A stretch of 15,493 nt of DNA from JAZUCT01 sp045639255 (lineage in GTDB: Bacteria; Bacillota; Clostridia; Christensenellales; UBA1242): the NCBI GenBank assembly GCA_045639255.1, contig JAZUCT010000010.1:1-15493 (forward strand), written 5' to 3'. The position numbers and the translations under genes are program-made. Under the pieces are notes generated by a model. That model saw nothing but the letters and a program-made list of their open reading frames with translations, did not search any database and had not been told where the DNA came from. Positions 1 to 8,206 of this stretch are shown here, in pieces (position 1 is the stretch's first letter; each line of letters starts with the position of its first letter).

Positions 1-1187
1 ACCAATGAAAATATTAATGTTTTTGAAAAACTGCTTCCAAGAGTTTTTAAAGCCCAATAAATAAGTTCTTTATTTCGTTGATTTTGACAAAAATTATTAA
101 CTTCATCAGATTCCTTTGAAAAAACAATGTTTTCAATTTTATGTGAAAGCGCATTTATTTCTTCTGCCTGATAAATTTGATTTACATATGGAATTAAGTC
201 GCCATTAATTTGGCATTGAAGAATTTTATTTTTAAGATTTAAGCAAATTGCATCAAACCAATAAATATCCAATGCAAAATCTATTGTTTTAAGTGCATTG
301 TTATATTCCTTACAATTATTATATGCTATTGCAAGCAATATTAGAAAATCATAGTGAAATTTATTTGTTTTTAAAATATCTTTTAAATAAATTATTACAA
401 GTTTATGTGCATTTAGTTGGCACAAAGTTGTTGCAATAACAAATTTATCTTTAAAAGTTAAATTTTTAATTGCCATTGCAGATTTCATAACAGCCATTGC
501 TGTTATTTTGTTGCCCCTTGTGGAATAACACAAAGCAATGTTACATAGTGCACTTACATTATTTTTGTTGTTTTCAAGCACTTTGTTTGAAAACTCTTGG
601 CTTGCAATTGTGTTTCCCTGCATAAGTTCAATTGTTGCATTTAAATTTGTTGCTTCGATATAACTTGCAGATTTAGGTGAAATTTCTTTTAAAGCATTTT
701 TGGCTTCGTCATACTTGCCAGTAACCATTAACTGTTTTGCTGATTCAAGTTGATTTTTGTTAACTTCTGCAAATATTGTGTGTTGTTTTTGAATTTGTTT
801 TGTTACTTTTTCTGATTGCAAAAACATTGCTATGTTTTGAATATCTGCAACATATTTATTGCTTTTATCAAGCCTTATTGCATTGTTTATGTAAAGAAAA
901 GCAAGTTCAAGTTTGTTAAGTTCAATATAACAACGGCTTATGCCTATAAAACAACGAATTTTATTATTTCTTTCTGCAAGTGCTTTGCAATACCATTCAA
1001 GGCTGCATTCATATGCACCAAGTTTATAATAACAATCTGCAATAATGGGATAAAAAGAATAGTTCGATTTGTTTTCAATTGCCAAAAATGCATATTTTAG
1101 GCATAACAAAAAATCGCCAGCCAAAAAACTGGATTCACAGCGATTTTTTAGTTGTTGCATATTTTGACTAAATTCAACAATTTTCAT
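1..1187 (-). CDS. TPR-repeat protein, C-terminus cut by window edge
   Basis: I translated this frame by hand. It runs without a stop from an ATG at 1187 to the left edge, giving about 395 residues with the C-terminus missing. The product is a helical repeat protein with tetratricopeptide-like units. Examples are around residues 42-110 (segments such as ADCYYKLGAYECSLEWY and IGISRCYIELNKLELA) and around 200-245 (ALCNIALCYSTRGNK). No signal peptide or membrane helix is visible, so a cytoplasmic scaffold or adaptor role is likely by family, but the partner is unknown. It follows the zinc-ribbon gene by 37 bases with no terminator, so it is probably the distal gene of the rpoD run. There is no good Shine-Dalgarno before the ATG. 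An in-frame stop lies four codons upstream, so the start is either 1187 or the ATG at 1160. The TPR fold is fairly sure; no specific function can be assigned. Confidence 0.8.
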   Translation of the reverse strand, partial: MKIVEFSQNMQQLKNRCESSFLAGDFLLCLKYAFLAIENKSNYSFYPIIADCYYKLGAYECSLEWYCKALAERNNKIRCFIGISRCYIELNKLELAFLYINNAIRLDKSNKYVADIQNIAMFLQSEKVTKQIQKQHTIFAEVNKNQLESAKQLMVTGKYDEAKNALKEISPKSASYIEATNLNATIELMQGNTIASQEFSNKVLENNKNNVSALCNIALCYSTRGNKITAMAVMKSAMAIKNLTFKDKFVIATTLCQLNAHKLVIIYLKDILKTNKFHYDFLILLAIAYNNCKEYNNALKTIDFALDIYWFDAICLNLKNKILQCQINGDLIPYVNQIYQAEEINALSHKIENIVFSKESDEVNNFCQNQRNKELIYWALKTLGSSFSKTLIFSL

Positions 1188-1224
1188 ATATTTATCTTAT
1201 GCTTTTTTATAAATAATTATATCT

Positions 1225-1917
1225 TTATTTAACATAAATTATTCTGTGACAATTTTCACATTCTATGATTTTATTATTGTTTAAAGTTTCAATTTTTGAA
1301 GTTGAAACTTTGCATTTGCAACCTGAACAACAATTGTTAATAAATGGCACAAAAACTGGAACTTTCTTTTCTGCCTTTATTGCTTTATATTTTGCAATTA
1401 TTTGTGGTTTAATTATGTTTTCAAGTTCTTTCAATTTTGCCCTTTTCGAGTTAATTTCTGGCATTGATTGTTTTTGAACTTCCAAAAACTTTTCGTTTGC
1501 TTCCTTATATTTTATTTTTGCAACATAAACTTTCTTTTTGGTTTCTTCAAAAATTTTAAGAATTTCATTAACTTTATCTTGATATTCGTTAATTTTTCTT
1601 TCATAGCCATCAAGAACTTTAACAATGTTATCCAATTGAACAACATATTTTTCTTTTTCTTCTTTGGTTAATTTTGCTTTGTTTGATTCTAACATGTTAA
1701 GTTGCCTATCTGCTTTTTCATAATTAGATAAAATGTTGTTATAATCTTTTATTATATTTTCGCATTGTTTATCCAAATTAATTATTTTATCTTGTGCATC
1801 TTTAACATAAGAACGCATATTGTTTGCAGTTTTTTTATGCTCGTTAAGATTAAGATCTTTTTCTGCTTTTGATATTTCCATATCAAGTTTTTGATAATCA
1901 AGTATTTTATTAATCAT
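1225..1917 (-). CDS. Coiled-coil protein with C-terminal C4 zinc ribbon (COG1579 type)
   Basis: This is a 230-residue protein. Residues 1 to about 180 are almost entirely charged, heptad-like helix rich in Lys, Glu and Asn, as expected for a long antiparallel coiled coil. The last 35 residues hold a zinc ribbon with Cys197-x2-Cys200 and Cys220-x2-Cys223. This matches the bacterial coiled-coil and zinc-ribbon family, which often sits beside trmK and nif3-like genes and is thought to bind nucleic acid, although its role is not settled. The ATG at 1917 has an AAGGGG ribosome site seven bases upstream, and trmK stops 11 bases before, so the two are co-transcribed. The nif3-like gene that often separates them is absent here. 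Confidence 0.85.
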   Translation of the reverse strand: MINKILDYQKLDMEISKAEKDLNLNEHKKTANNMRSYVKDAQDKIINLDKQCENIIKDYNNILSNYEKADRQLNMLESNKAKLTKEEKEKYVVQLDNIVKVLDGYERKINEYQDKVNEILKIFEETKKKVYVAKIKYKEANEKFLEVQKQSMPEINSKRAKLKELENIIKPQIIAKYKAIKAEKKVPVFVPFINNCCSGCKCKVSTSKIETLNNNKIIECENCHRIIYVK

Positions 1918-1928
1918 ACATATTCCCC

Positions 1929-2585
1929 TTACTTAAACAAGTTTAATGCATTTTCAATATTTTGTAAAACATTTAGTGTTTGTTCATTTGAATGTTTTAA
2001 CAATATTTGTTCATTTTTTTGCTTTAAACTTAAAAGATAGTTCTTAAAATCATTAGATAACAATTTTAAATTTGTTTTTCCAAACATAATTTCTTGTTGT
2101 GTTATATTTTCCGATTTTCCTTTTGTGCAAGTTAAAATGTTATAAAATTTATTTTTATCTTGCAAAACATAATCTTTTTCGATTATATAATTTTTAATAA
2201 GATATTCTCGCAACTCAATTATGTTTTTCATTGGTTGCAAAACAAGGTGTTGTGGTTGAAAAACTTTTAAGATTTTAATTATTTCTTGCCCACCCATGCC
2301 TGCAATAATGCAACTGTTAATTTTGTTTCGCTTATTTTGTTCAATTGCTAAAAAACCATCGCCAACAAAAAATTCTGCTTTGCTTTGTTTGTTATGATTC
2401 TTTAACAATGTTATTGTTTTTTCAAGGCTTTCAGCATGAATATCGGTTGCATAAACTGTGTTTGCTTTGTTTTGTAAAATTAAACTTAGCGTTACATAGC
2501 CATGATCACAACCTATATCTGCCCAAACATCTGCATTTTTGCATTCACTGATAAGGGCATTAAGCCTTTTTGAAAGTTTATTCAT
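1929..2585 (-). CDS. trmK: tRNA (adenine(22)-N1)-methyltransferase TrmK
   Basis: By family, TrmK methylates N1 of adenine 22 in bacterial tRNA using S-adenosylmethionine. The Rossmann SAM-binding motif ADIGCDHGYVTLSL is near residue 22, and the family motif IIAGMGGQEI lies further on. The frame can be extended to 2603, but the family begins with a sequence like MNKLSKRL, so I chose the ATG at 2585, which gives 218 residues. That ATG overlaps the rpoD stop by eight bases (ATGAATAA). No separate ribosome site is visible, so translational coupling to rpoD is the likely way it is expressed. The rpoD-trmK neighbourhood matches Bacillus. Confidence 0.92.
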   Translation of the reverse strand: MNKLSKRLNALISECKNADVWADIGCDHGYVTLSLILQNKANTVYATDIHAESLEKTITLLKNHNKQSKAEFFVGDGFLAIEQNKRNKINSCIIAGMGGQEIIKILKVFQPQHLVLQPMKNIIELREYLIKNYIIEKDYVLQDKNKFYNILTCTKGKSENITQQEIMFGKTNLKLLSNDFKNYLLSLKQKNEQILLKHSNEQTLNVLQNIENALNLFK

Positions 2586-3654
2586 AAGAATCGGTGCCAT
2601 CAAAGAAATCCCTTAATTTTTTGCTGCGATTTGTTTGCCTTAATTTTCGCAAAGCCTTTGCTTCAATTTGCCTTATTCTTTCCCTTGTGACATTGAATTC
2701 ACGGCCAACTTCTTCAAGTGTTCGTGAATGACCATCATCAAGGCCATAACGCATTCTTATAACTTTTTGTTCCCTTGGGGTTAAACTGTCTATAACTGCA
2801 AAAAGTTGTTCTTTAAGCATTACTTGTGTTGTTGCTTCAAGCGGTGATTTTGTTGAATCATCTTCAATAAAATCTTGAATTTTTGAATCTTCTTCTTCAC
2901 CAACTGGACTTTCAAGCGAGATTGGATCAAGTGCAATTTTTTGAATTTCTGCAACTCTTTTTTCTGTCATGCCAATTTTTTCAGCAATTTCAGCAGTGGT
3001 AGGTTCACGGCCAAGTGTTTGCATAAGTTGTTTTGCTGCACGAGTTAATTTATTTATTGTTTCAACCATATGAACAGGAATTCTTATTGTTCTTGCTTGA
3101 TCGGCAATTGCCCTTGTTATGCTTTGCCTTATCCACCAAGTTGCATATGTTGAAAACCTGAAACCTTTTGTTGGATCGAATTTTTCAACTGCTTTTAATA
3201 AACCCATGTTGCCTTCTTGAATTAAATCAAGGAAACTCATGGAAGTTCTGGTGGTATATTTTTTTGCAATTGAAACAACTAAACGAAGGTTGCTTTCAGA
3301 AAGAATATCTTTTGCCCTTTCATCGCCTTCCAACATTCTTTTTGCTAAATCAATTTCTTGTTCACCTGTTAAAAGTGGAACTTTGCCTATATCTTTAAGA
3401 TAAATTTTAACAGGATCATCTGTTGAAACAACGGTGCTTATAATTTCATCAAGTTCTTCGTTAGATGCAGAAATAACTTGCGGAATAACTTCAATGCCAT
3501 TTGCTTTTAACACATCAATTGCAGAATCGATATCTTTTGCAGTTGGCTCGTATTTCATAAGTTTTGCATACAAATCTTCCTCAGCAATGCTTCCTTTTTG
3601 CTTTGCTGTTTCAAGAATTTTCTTTAAACCTAATTCAAATTTTTCTTTATCCAT
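2578..3654 (-). CDS. rpoD: Primary RNA polymerase sigma factor (SigA/RpoD)
   Basis: This 358-residue protein directs RNA polymerase to housekeeping promoters. Region 1.1 is short (about 1-60). Region 1.2 is at 80-110 (DPVKIYLKDIGKVPLL). Region 2 spans about 118-190, including FLDLIQEGN and the -10 recognition helix FSTYATWWIRQSITRAIADQ. Region 3.0 has HMVETI at 195-200, where His195 and Glu198 are the residues expected to read an extended -10. Region 4 has the helix-turn-helix with RTLEEVGREFNVTRERIRQIEAKALRKLR at about 311-339. The ATG overlaps the dnaG stop (TAATG) and its AGGAG lies inside the last dnaG codons, so dnaG and rpoD are translationally coupled. One oddity is that the normally six-residue link between KKY and FLDL is seven residues here (TTRTSMS, 134-140). 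Confidence 0.98.
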   Translation of the reverse strand: MDKEKFELGLKKILETAKQKGSIAEEDLYAKLMKYEPTAKDIDSAIDVLKANGIEVIPQVISASNEELDEIISTVVSTDDPVKIYLKDIGKVPLLTGEQEIDLAKRMLEGDERAKDILSESNLRLVVSIAKKYTTRTSMSFLDLIQEGNMGLLKAVEKFDPTKGFRFSTYATWWIRQSITRAIADQARTIRIPVHMVETINKLTRAAKQLMQTLGREPTTAEIAEKIGMTEKRVAEIQKIALDPISLESPVGEEEDSKIQDFIEDDSTKSPLEATTQVMLKEQLFAVIDSLTPREQKVIRMRYGLDDGHSRTLEEVGREFNVTRERIRQIEAKALRKLRQTNRSKKLRDFFDGTDSYE

Positions 3655-5429
3655 TAATTTCTCCTAGTTTTCTTTAATTTTTCCATTGTAAGAACTTGAA
3701 TTTGTTTTGCAATTTTGCTTTTATTTTCAAAATCCTGTTCGTTATCATATTTTTGTTTTAATTCGTTAAGTTTATTATCAAGCTCGGTTTGTTTTAATAT
3801 GTTTAAACAAGCATTATAATATTCATTTGCATCTTTTCCATCAAGCGATAGCTTATAATCCAAAACCGCATTAATTTCTGGTTCAATGGTTATATCAAAC
3901 ATATCAAAGATGTTGCTTTTAATAAAATTTTTTCCATTTTCTTTTGAACTTTTCAATGCATCATATAACTTTTGAAGGCTTGGATTCATAAATTCAATAT
4001 TATCGAAATATGCATAATCTTGCTTATTAATTAACGATGCCATTACAAATCTGCTTGCTTCAACATATGCATTTGGTTGAACATCATCATTCTTTTCAAC
4101 AACTTCAATGTTTTTTGATTTAATTTCTGAGTTTTTAGATGGCGAAGATAGTTCACGCTTTAAGTTATCAATGCTTACCTTTGAAAGTTTTGAAATTAAA
4201 TTTAAATATATTTCTTGCTCAGAAGATGAATTTAATTGCCTTACCATATCAACTGCAAGTGAAGTGAATTTGCTTTTTTCATAGTTATTATTAAAATCAA
4301 ACTCGTTTGCAAGTGTTTGAATTTTATAATCCATTAATGGCAAAGCATTATCGATTAATTTTTGGAATGCTTGTGCGCCATTTTGCTTTATGTAGTCATC
4401 AGGGTCTTGTCCGTTAGGAATTGAGACAACTTTGATATAGAACAAATCTTTTAAAATATCAAGACTTCTTAAAGTTGCTTTTTTGCCTGCCCCATCACCA
4501 TCGAAACAAACAACTATGTTTTTTGAATATCTGCTTAATTCCTTAGCGTGCAATGGTGTTAATGCTGTGCCAAGAGTTGCAACTGCTGTTGTGAAACCTG
4601 CTTGATGCAAAGAAATAACATCAAGTTGACCTTCAACAAGCAATATATATTCAATGGTTGATTTTTGATATTGCTTTTTGATAAGATTTATTCCATAAAT
4701 AACTTTTGATTTATCAAAAACCGCTGTTTGTTCAGTGTTTATATATTTTGCCATTTTTTCATTGGTTAACAGCCTGCCTGAAAAACCAACAACATCACCA
4801 AATGTGTTAATTAATGGGAACATAAGCCTGTTATGCATTTTATCAAAAGCATATTTGCCTTTTAAAACAATTAACCCTGCATCTTTCATTGTTTCAAGGC
4901 TTACGCCATTTTTTAAAAGATGTTTTATTAATGCATCTTTTCCATTTGAATAACCCAATCCAAACCTTACAATTGAATTTGAAGTTATGTTTCTTTTAGA
5001 TAAATATTTAAGTGCAATATCACCATTTCCATTTTTAAGGTTTGAATGAAAATGTTGAGCAGCAAGTTTGTTTGCTTCAAATATTTTTGTGCGTTTTTCT
5101 TTAAGCAATTTGGCATTTTCATCTGCAACTTTTTCAGGCATTTCCATGTTTGCGTTTTTACATAAGATACGCATTGCTTCAACAAAATCCACATTTTCAT
5201 ATTTTTGCACAAAACTGAAAACATCACCTTTTTCACCACAACCAAAACAATGATAATATTGTTCGGTTTCGTTTATGGCAAAAGAAGGTGTTTTTTCGTG
5301 ATGAAATGGACAGCACGCCCAATAATTTTTGCCTTTCCTTGACAAAGTGATATATTTCCCAATAACAGAAACAATATCGTTTGCATCTTTAAGGCGTTGC
5401 TTAAAATCTGAATCGAATGAGTTGCTCAA
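3654..5429 (-). CDS. dnaG: DNA primase
   Basis: Primase makes the RNA primers for replication. The protein is 591 residues, normal for the family. The N-terminal CHC2 zinc-binding domain has Cys40, His43, Cys61 and Cys64 (CPFHHEKTPSF then YHCFGCGEKGDV). The catalytic Toprim domain shows Glu266 in LLVEGQLDV and Asp310/Asp312 in VVCFDGDGAG. The divergent region from about 380 onward is the expected helicase-binding C-terminal part. The start is TTG at 5429 with a clear GGAG seven bases upstream; no ATG fits better. It is preceded by an 87-base gap after recO that could hold its own promoter, and followed by rpoD with a four-base stop/start junction. The glyQS genes found between recO and dnaG in Bacillus are absent. 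Confidence 0.98.
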   Translation of the reverse strand: MSNSFDSDFKQRLKDANDIVSVIGKYITLSRKGKNYWACCPFHHEKTPSFAINETEQYYHCFGCGEKGDVFSFVQKYENVDFVEAMRILCKNANMEMPEKVADENAKLLKEKRTKIFEANKLAAQHFHSNLKNGNGDIALKYLSKRNITSNSIVRFGLGYSNGKDALIKHLLKNGVSLETMKDAGLIVLKGKYAFDKMHNRLMFPLINTFGDVVGFSGRLLTNEKMAKYINTEQTAVFDKSKVIYGINLIKKQYQKSTIEYILLVEGQLDVISLHQAGFTTAVATLGTALTPLHAKELSRYSKNIVVCFDGDGAGKKATLRSLDILKDLFYIKVVSIPNGQDPDDYIKQNGAQAFQKLIDNALPLMDYKIQTLANEFDFNNNYEKSKFTSLAVDMVRQLNSSSEQEIYLNLISKLSKVSIDNLKRELSSPSKNSEIKSKNIEVVEKNDDVQPNAYVEASRFVMASLINKQDYAYFDNIEFMNPSLQKLYDALKSSKENGKNFIKSNIFDMFDITIEPEINAVLDYKLSLDGKDANEYYNACLNILKQTELDNKLNELKQKYDNEQDFENKSKIAKQIQVLTMEKLKKTRRN

Positions 5430-5450
5430 ATTTATCTCCAGTTAAAATAA

Positions 5451-5479
5451 AAAATACTTCCGTAAAATATATTCGACAA
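5451..5479 (-). promoter_or_regulatory. Possible dnaG-rpoD promoter overlapping a Spo0A-box-like site
   Basis: The only sizeable gap inside the large gene run lies between recO and dnaG. On the minus strand it holds TTGTCG, 17 bases, then TATTTT, a modest sigma-A match, about 20 bases before the dnaG ribosome site. The -35 region at 5472-5479 also reads TTGTCGAA, a full match to the Spo0A box core TGTCGAA. The flanks are so AT-rich that chance matches are likely. A weak hairpin near the recO stop (ACTTTTTT and AAAAAAGT arms) is not a convincing terminator. Confidence 0.35.
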
Positions 5480-5516
5480 AAAGAATTAATTTTACTTTTT
5501 TAAAATGAAAAAAAGT

Positions 5517-6230
5517 TTAATTTGCATAAAAATCAAACTTTTTACCAAAATGCTGACTGAATATTACACTTAAAAAGTTTAATGCAATTGCTAAATTTGC
5601 ATTTGAAATTTTAAGATTGCCTAAATTTGTGAAATCAACAACTGTTAAACCTTTAATTGCAACAAAAACATCTTTTGAAATTTGCATTGAATAATTTTTT
5701 TTGCAGCCAACACAAACTATGCCTCCAACAGAAAAATCATAATAAAAACCAGTTAACATTCTTCCACCACAACTTGCACACTGATTAAAATTAAGTTTAT
5801 AACCTTGAACTTCCAAAATTGACAGCAAAAACTTTGCAAAAATTATTTTTTCGCTGATATTTTCATAATTCATAAGTAAATTTAATGATTTAAGAAGGTT
5901 AACAAATAAGTTTGCATTCGGATTGTTATCGAAAGTTATTTGATTAAGTGTGTTAAGCATATCGCACGCAATTAAATATCTATCATAATTCAACGATAAA
6001 TCATAGAACGATTCTTTTAAATCGGCTTGGGATATAACACCTTTATCTTCAATTGTGAACTCGGCAAAACAAAAAGGCTGAGATGCAAATTTAAGTTTTG
6101 CGTTTGCATTTTTACAACCTTTTAAAATTGCCCTTATTTTTCCTTCTTCAAGCGTGAAAATTGTTAAAAGCTTGTCCTTTTCCTTATAATCCTGAGAATT
6201 TATAACAATTCCCTGACAAATTTTTGACAT
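5517..6230 (-). CDS. recO: DNA repair protein RecO
   Basis: RecO helps load RecA on single-stranded DNA at gaps, working with RecF/RecR, and anneals strands. The protein is 237 residues, typical length. The N-terminal OB-fold opens with the family pattern GIVINSQDYKEKDKLLTIFTLEEGK at about 7-31. The helical C-terminal part carries a zinc finger with Cys151-x2-Cys154 and Cys173-x2-Cys176. The start ATG at 6230 has AGGAAA upstream, and the yqzL stop lies ten bases before it. The era-yqzL-recO order is conserved in Firmicutes and supports the call. Confidence 0.95.
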   Translation of the reverse strand: MSKICQGIVINSQDYKEKDKLLTIFTLEEGKIRAILKGCKNANAKLKFASQPFCFAEFTIEDKGVISQADLKESFYDLSLNYDRYLIACDMLNTLNQITFDNNPNANLFVNLLKSLNLLMNYENISEKIIFAKFLLSILEVQGYKLNFNQCASCGGRMLTGFYYDFSVGGIVCVGCKKNYSMQISKDVFVAIKGLTVVDFTNLGNLKISNANLAIALNFLSVIFSQHFGKKFDFYAN

Positions 6231-6240
6231 AAATTATTTC

Positions 6241-6372
6241 CTATAAATCTTTTTCTTCTTCGGTTATTTCAATTTCATTTTCCCGTTCAAGTTCGTTTGC
6301 AAGATTATAGTAGCCAATTTGACCTGTTTTAAAGAATAATTTGCGGCAAATTTCTGAAAGACTTTTATCCAT
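6241..6372 (-). CDS. yqzL: YqzL family small protein
   Basis: This 43-residue open frame is too short for most gene callers. It starts with an ATG at 6372 behind a good AAGGAGAG site with six bases of spacing, and ends in TAG. The sequence core CRKLFFKTGQIGYYNLANEL resembles the YqzL pattern (a Trp/Phe-Lys-Leu-Phe, Thr-Gly-x-Ile, Tyr, Leu series). It sits exactly where yqzL sits in Bacillus, between era and recO. The C-terminus is very acidic (NEIEITEEEKDL). The function of YqzL is not known. The assignment rests on position plus sequence pattern. Confidence 0.8.
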   Translation of the reverse strand: MDKSLSEICRKLFFKTGQIGYYNLANELERENEIEITEEEKDL

Positions 6373-6410
6373 AACATTCTCTCCTTACTACTATTATATG
6401 CGAAAATTCG

Positions 6411-7301
6411 CTAAATATTTTTCTTATCGTATCCTAAACTTGATAATATTGTGTTTTCTTGTTTCCAATTAGGTTTTACCTTAACAAAAAGTTGCAAATA
6501 AACCTTTGAATTAAGCATTTTTGCAAGTGCTTGGCGTGATTGAGTGCTGATTTTTTTAATCATTTCACCTCTTTTGCCAACAATTATTTTTTTATGGTTT
6601 TCGCGTTCACAAATTATGTTGGCATCAATAACAGTTAAATTGTTTTCTTCGCTGAAATTTGTTAATTCAACTGCCAAACTGGTTGGAACTTCTTGGTTCA
6701 AAAACCATAAAGTTTTTTCACGAATTAATTCGCTGACTTGAAATCTTAATGGTTTATCGGTGAACATATCATCGCTAAAATACTTAATATTATCTGTTAA
6801 ATGTTTTGAAATTTCGTTAATTAATAACTGAATGTTTTTCTTCTTTAATGCACTTAAAGGCATAATTGCAGATAACGGTGATATATTGTTAAGTTTTGCA
6901 AGCTCAGGATAAAGTTTTTCTGGGTTTGTTGCATCAATTTTGTTAACAACAACTATAACTGGAATTTTTGAATTTGCATATTCTTGAAGAATTTTTAAAT
7001 CGTTTGAACTGAATGGTTTTGAACCATCTAGAACAAATAAAATAACATCTACATTTTGTGTTGAAGTTTTTATAGATGAATTCATATATTCATCAAGTTT
7101 ATTTTTAGGATTTAATAAACCTGGTGTGTCGGTGAACACAATTTGTGAATCTTTTGAATTATACACCCCAAGAATTTTATCACGAGTTGTGTTTGCTTTT
7201 GGGCTTACAATGCTAACTTTTTCACCTACTATTGCATTAATTAGCGTGCTTTTGCCAACATTTGGTTTACCAATTATTGTTACAAATCCAGATTTAAACA
7301 T
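6411..7301 (-). CDS. era: GTPase Era
   Basis: Era binds the 3' end of 16S rRNA and takes part in small-subunit maturation. The protein is 296 residues. GTPase motifs are G1 GKPNVGKST at 11-19, switch Thr at 38-39 (NTTRD), G3 DTPG at 58-61, G4 NKID at 120-123 and a G5-like PLSALKKKN at about 148-156. The C-terminal KH domain carries the IIVGKRGEMIKKI loop at 239-251. The start follows AGGAG about six bases upstream, and that site overlaps the stop of the cdd-like gene. It lies near ybeY, another rRNA-processing factor, as in many bacteria. Confidence 0.98.
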   Translation of the reverse strand: MFKSGFVTIIGKPNVGKSTLINAIVGEKVSIVSPKANTTRDKILGVYNSKDSQIVFTDTPGLLNPKNKLDEYMNSSIKTSTQNVDVILFVLDGSKPFSSNDLKILQEYANSKIPVIVVVNKIDATNPEKLYPELAKLNNISPLSAIMPLSALKKKNIQLLINEISKHLTDNIKYFSDDMFTDKPLRFQVSELIREKTLWFLNQEVPTSLAVELTNFSEENNLTVIDANIICERENHKKIIVGKRGEMIKKISTQSRQALAKMLNSKVYLQLFVKVKPNWKQENTILSSLGYDKKNI

Positions 7302-7311
7302 TTTTTATCTC

Positions 7312-7704
7312 CTATGAATTTTCAAATCTATGCGGTAACAATTCAAACAACGAAAATTCTTCGCTGTGAACATTATTTGCCACAATGATTTGCACTTTGT
7401 TTGCAAATTCTTTTAAGGTTTGCAAGCATTCGCCAGTTGGATATGGAAGTTCGTTATTTTTATTGCAAAAAATACATAATGCCACAATTTCACTATCGCC
7501 TTCACTTACAGCTTTTAAAACTGCCAATTTCCCAGCATCGATTGATGATGAAAAATTAACATTTTCAACACTGCATGCACCATATAACAAGCCTTTTTTT
7601 GTTAAAACACACGCCCCAACTGGACACATTGAATATGGCACATATGAATCTTCAAGATATTTTTGTGCATAGCTTATTAATTCTGCAATATTATAACTTT
7701 CCAT
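7312..7704 (-). CDS. Cytidine-deaminase-like protein lacking catalytic residues
   Basis: This 130-residue protein aligns along its whole length with tetrameric cytidine deaminase (Cdd) and sits in the cdd position between ybeY and era. It keeps the substrate-side features PYS (23-25), VGA (29-31), VEN (46-48) and LKAVSEGD (63-70). The active-site signature is broken. The Cys-Ala-Glu that supplies a zinc ligand and the proton-shuttling Glu reads Asp56-Ala57-Gly58. The Pro-Cys-x-x-Cys that supplies two zinc ligands reads Pro89-Thr90-Gly91-Glu92-Cys93. Two of three zinc Cys and the catalytic Glu are therefore gone. The frame is intact, with a ribosome site (AAGG) inside the end of ybeY, so this is not an obvious decayed gene. 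I infer a non-catalytic homologue, perhaps a nucleoside-binding or assembly partner. Loss of function by drift is the alternative. I give no gene symbol because deaminase activity is not expected. Confidence 0.88.
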   Translation of the reverse strand: MESYNIAELISYAQKYLEDSYVPYSMCPVGACVLTKKGLLYGACSVENVNFSSSIDAGKLAVLKAVSEGDSEIVALCIFCNKNNELPYPTGECLQTLKEFANKVQIIVANNVHSEEFSLFELLPHRFENS

Positions 7705-7707
7705 AAA

Positions 7708-8196
7708 TTAAATCCTTGCAAGTTTATTTTTTGATAACACCGCTTCTTCAAGATTGCGCATTATAACTTTTTCGTTATCTTCCATATGATCATAGCCCAT
7801 TAAGTGAAGCAAACCATGAGTTGTTAAGTAACAAATTTCTCGGTTAATGCTGTGACCATATTCTTCTGCTTGTTTATTTGCAACTTCAAGGCAAATAACA
7901 ATATCGCCAAGGAACACTTTTTTTGTGTCTGGATTTATGTCTGCTTTAAAAGATTTTTTTGTTATTCTTTCGTTAAAAACATTTTCAAGGTTAGGAAAAC
8001 TTAAAACATCAGTTTCGCTTTCCACTTGCCTTTTTTCAGTGTTAATTTGTTTTATTTCTTGCGCTGAAACAAAAACTAAGTTTACTTCAAGAATATGGTG
8101 GTTTTGGTTAAGCAATTTCATTGTTGTTTTGCATACTTTTTGAAGTTGCTTTTTTAACTCTTTATCAATTTCAGTTGAAATAAAATTTATTTTCAT
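7708..8196 (-). CDS. ybeY: Endoribonuclease YbeY (rRNA maturation factor)
   Basis: YbeY is a zinc metalloprotein involved in 16S rRNA 3'-end maturation and ribosome quality control. The protein is 162 residues. The metal-binding motif HGLLHLMGYDH gives His127, His131 and His137. The conserved arginine loop preceding TDVLSFP is at about 52-68. The ATG at 8196 has GGGAG upstream and lies ten bases after the yqfD stop; the next gene starts three bases after its own stop. In Bacillus phoH and pgpH lie just upstream of ybeY. Neither is present here. Confidence 0.96.
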   Translation of the reverse strand: MKINFISTEIDKELKKQLQKVCKTTMKLLNQNHHILEVNLVFVSAQEIKQINTEKRQVESETDVLSFPNLENVFNERITKKSFKADINPDTKKVFLGDIVICLEVANKQAEEYGHSINREICYLTTHGLLHLMGYDHMEDNEKVIMRNLEEAVLSKNKLARI

Positions 8197-8206
8197 AAAT
8201 ATCTCC

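Noticed and set aside
816..1100. Open plus-strand frames opposite the TPR, zinc-ribbon, trmK, dnaG, nfeD, rplU and alr genes
   Set aside because: They are antisense shadows of genes with clear family motifs, have no ribosome sites and have low-complexity, AT-driven composition.
1217..1222. TATAAT between the zinc-ribbon gene and the TPR gene
   Set aside because: No -35 partner lies at a proper distance, and the box is too far from the start for a leaderless mRNA; it is probably chance.
4985..5245. An 86-residue minus-strand frame inside dnaG
   Set aside because: It lies within the primase zinc-domain coding region in another frame, and dnaG is unmistakable.
5490..5518. Hairpin with ACTTTTTT/AAAAAAGT arms at the recO stop
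   Set aside because: It has a single G-C pair and is expected often in DNA this AT-rich, so it is not a credible terminator.
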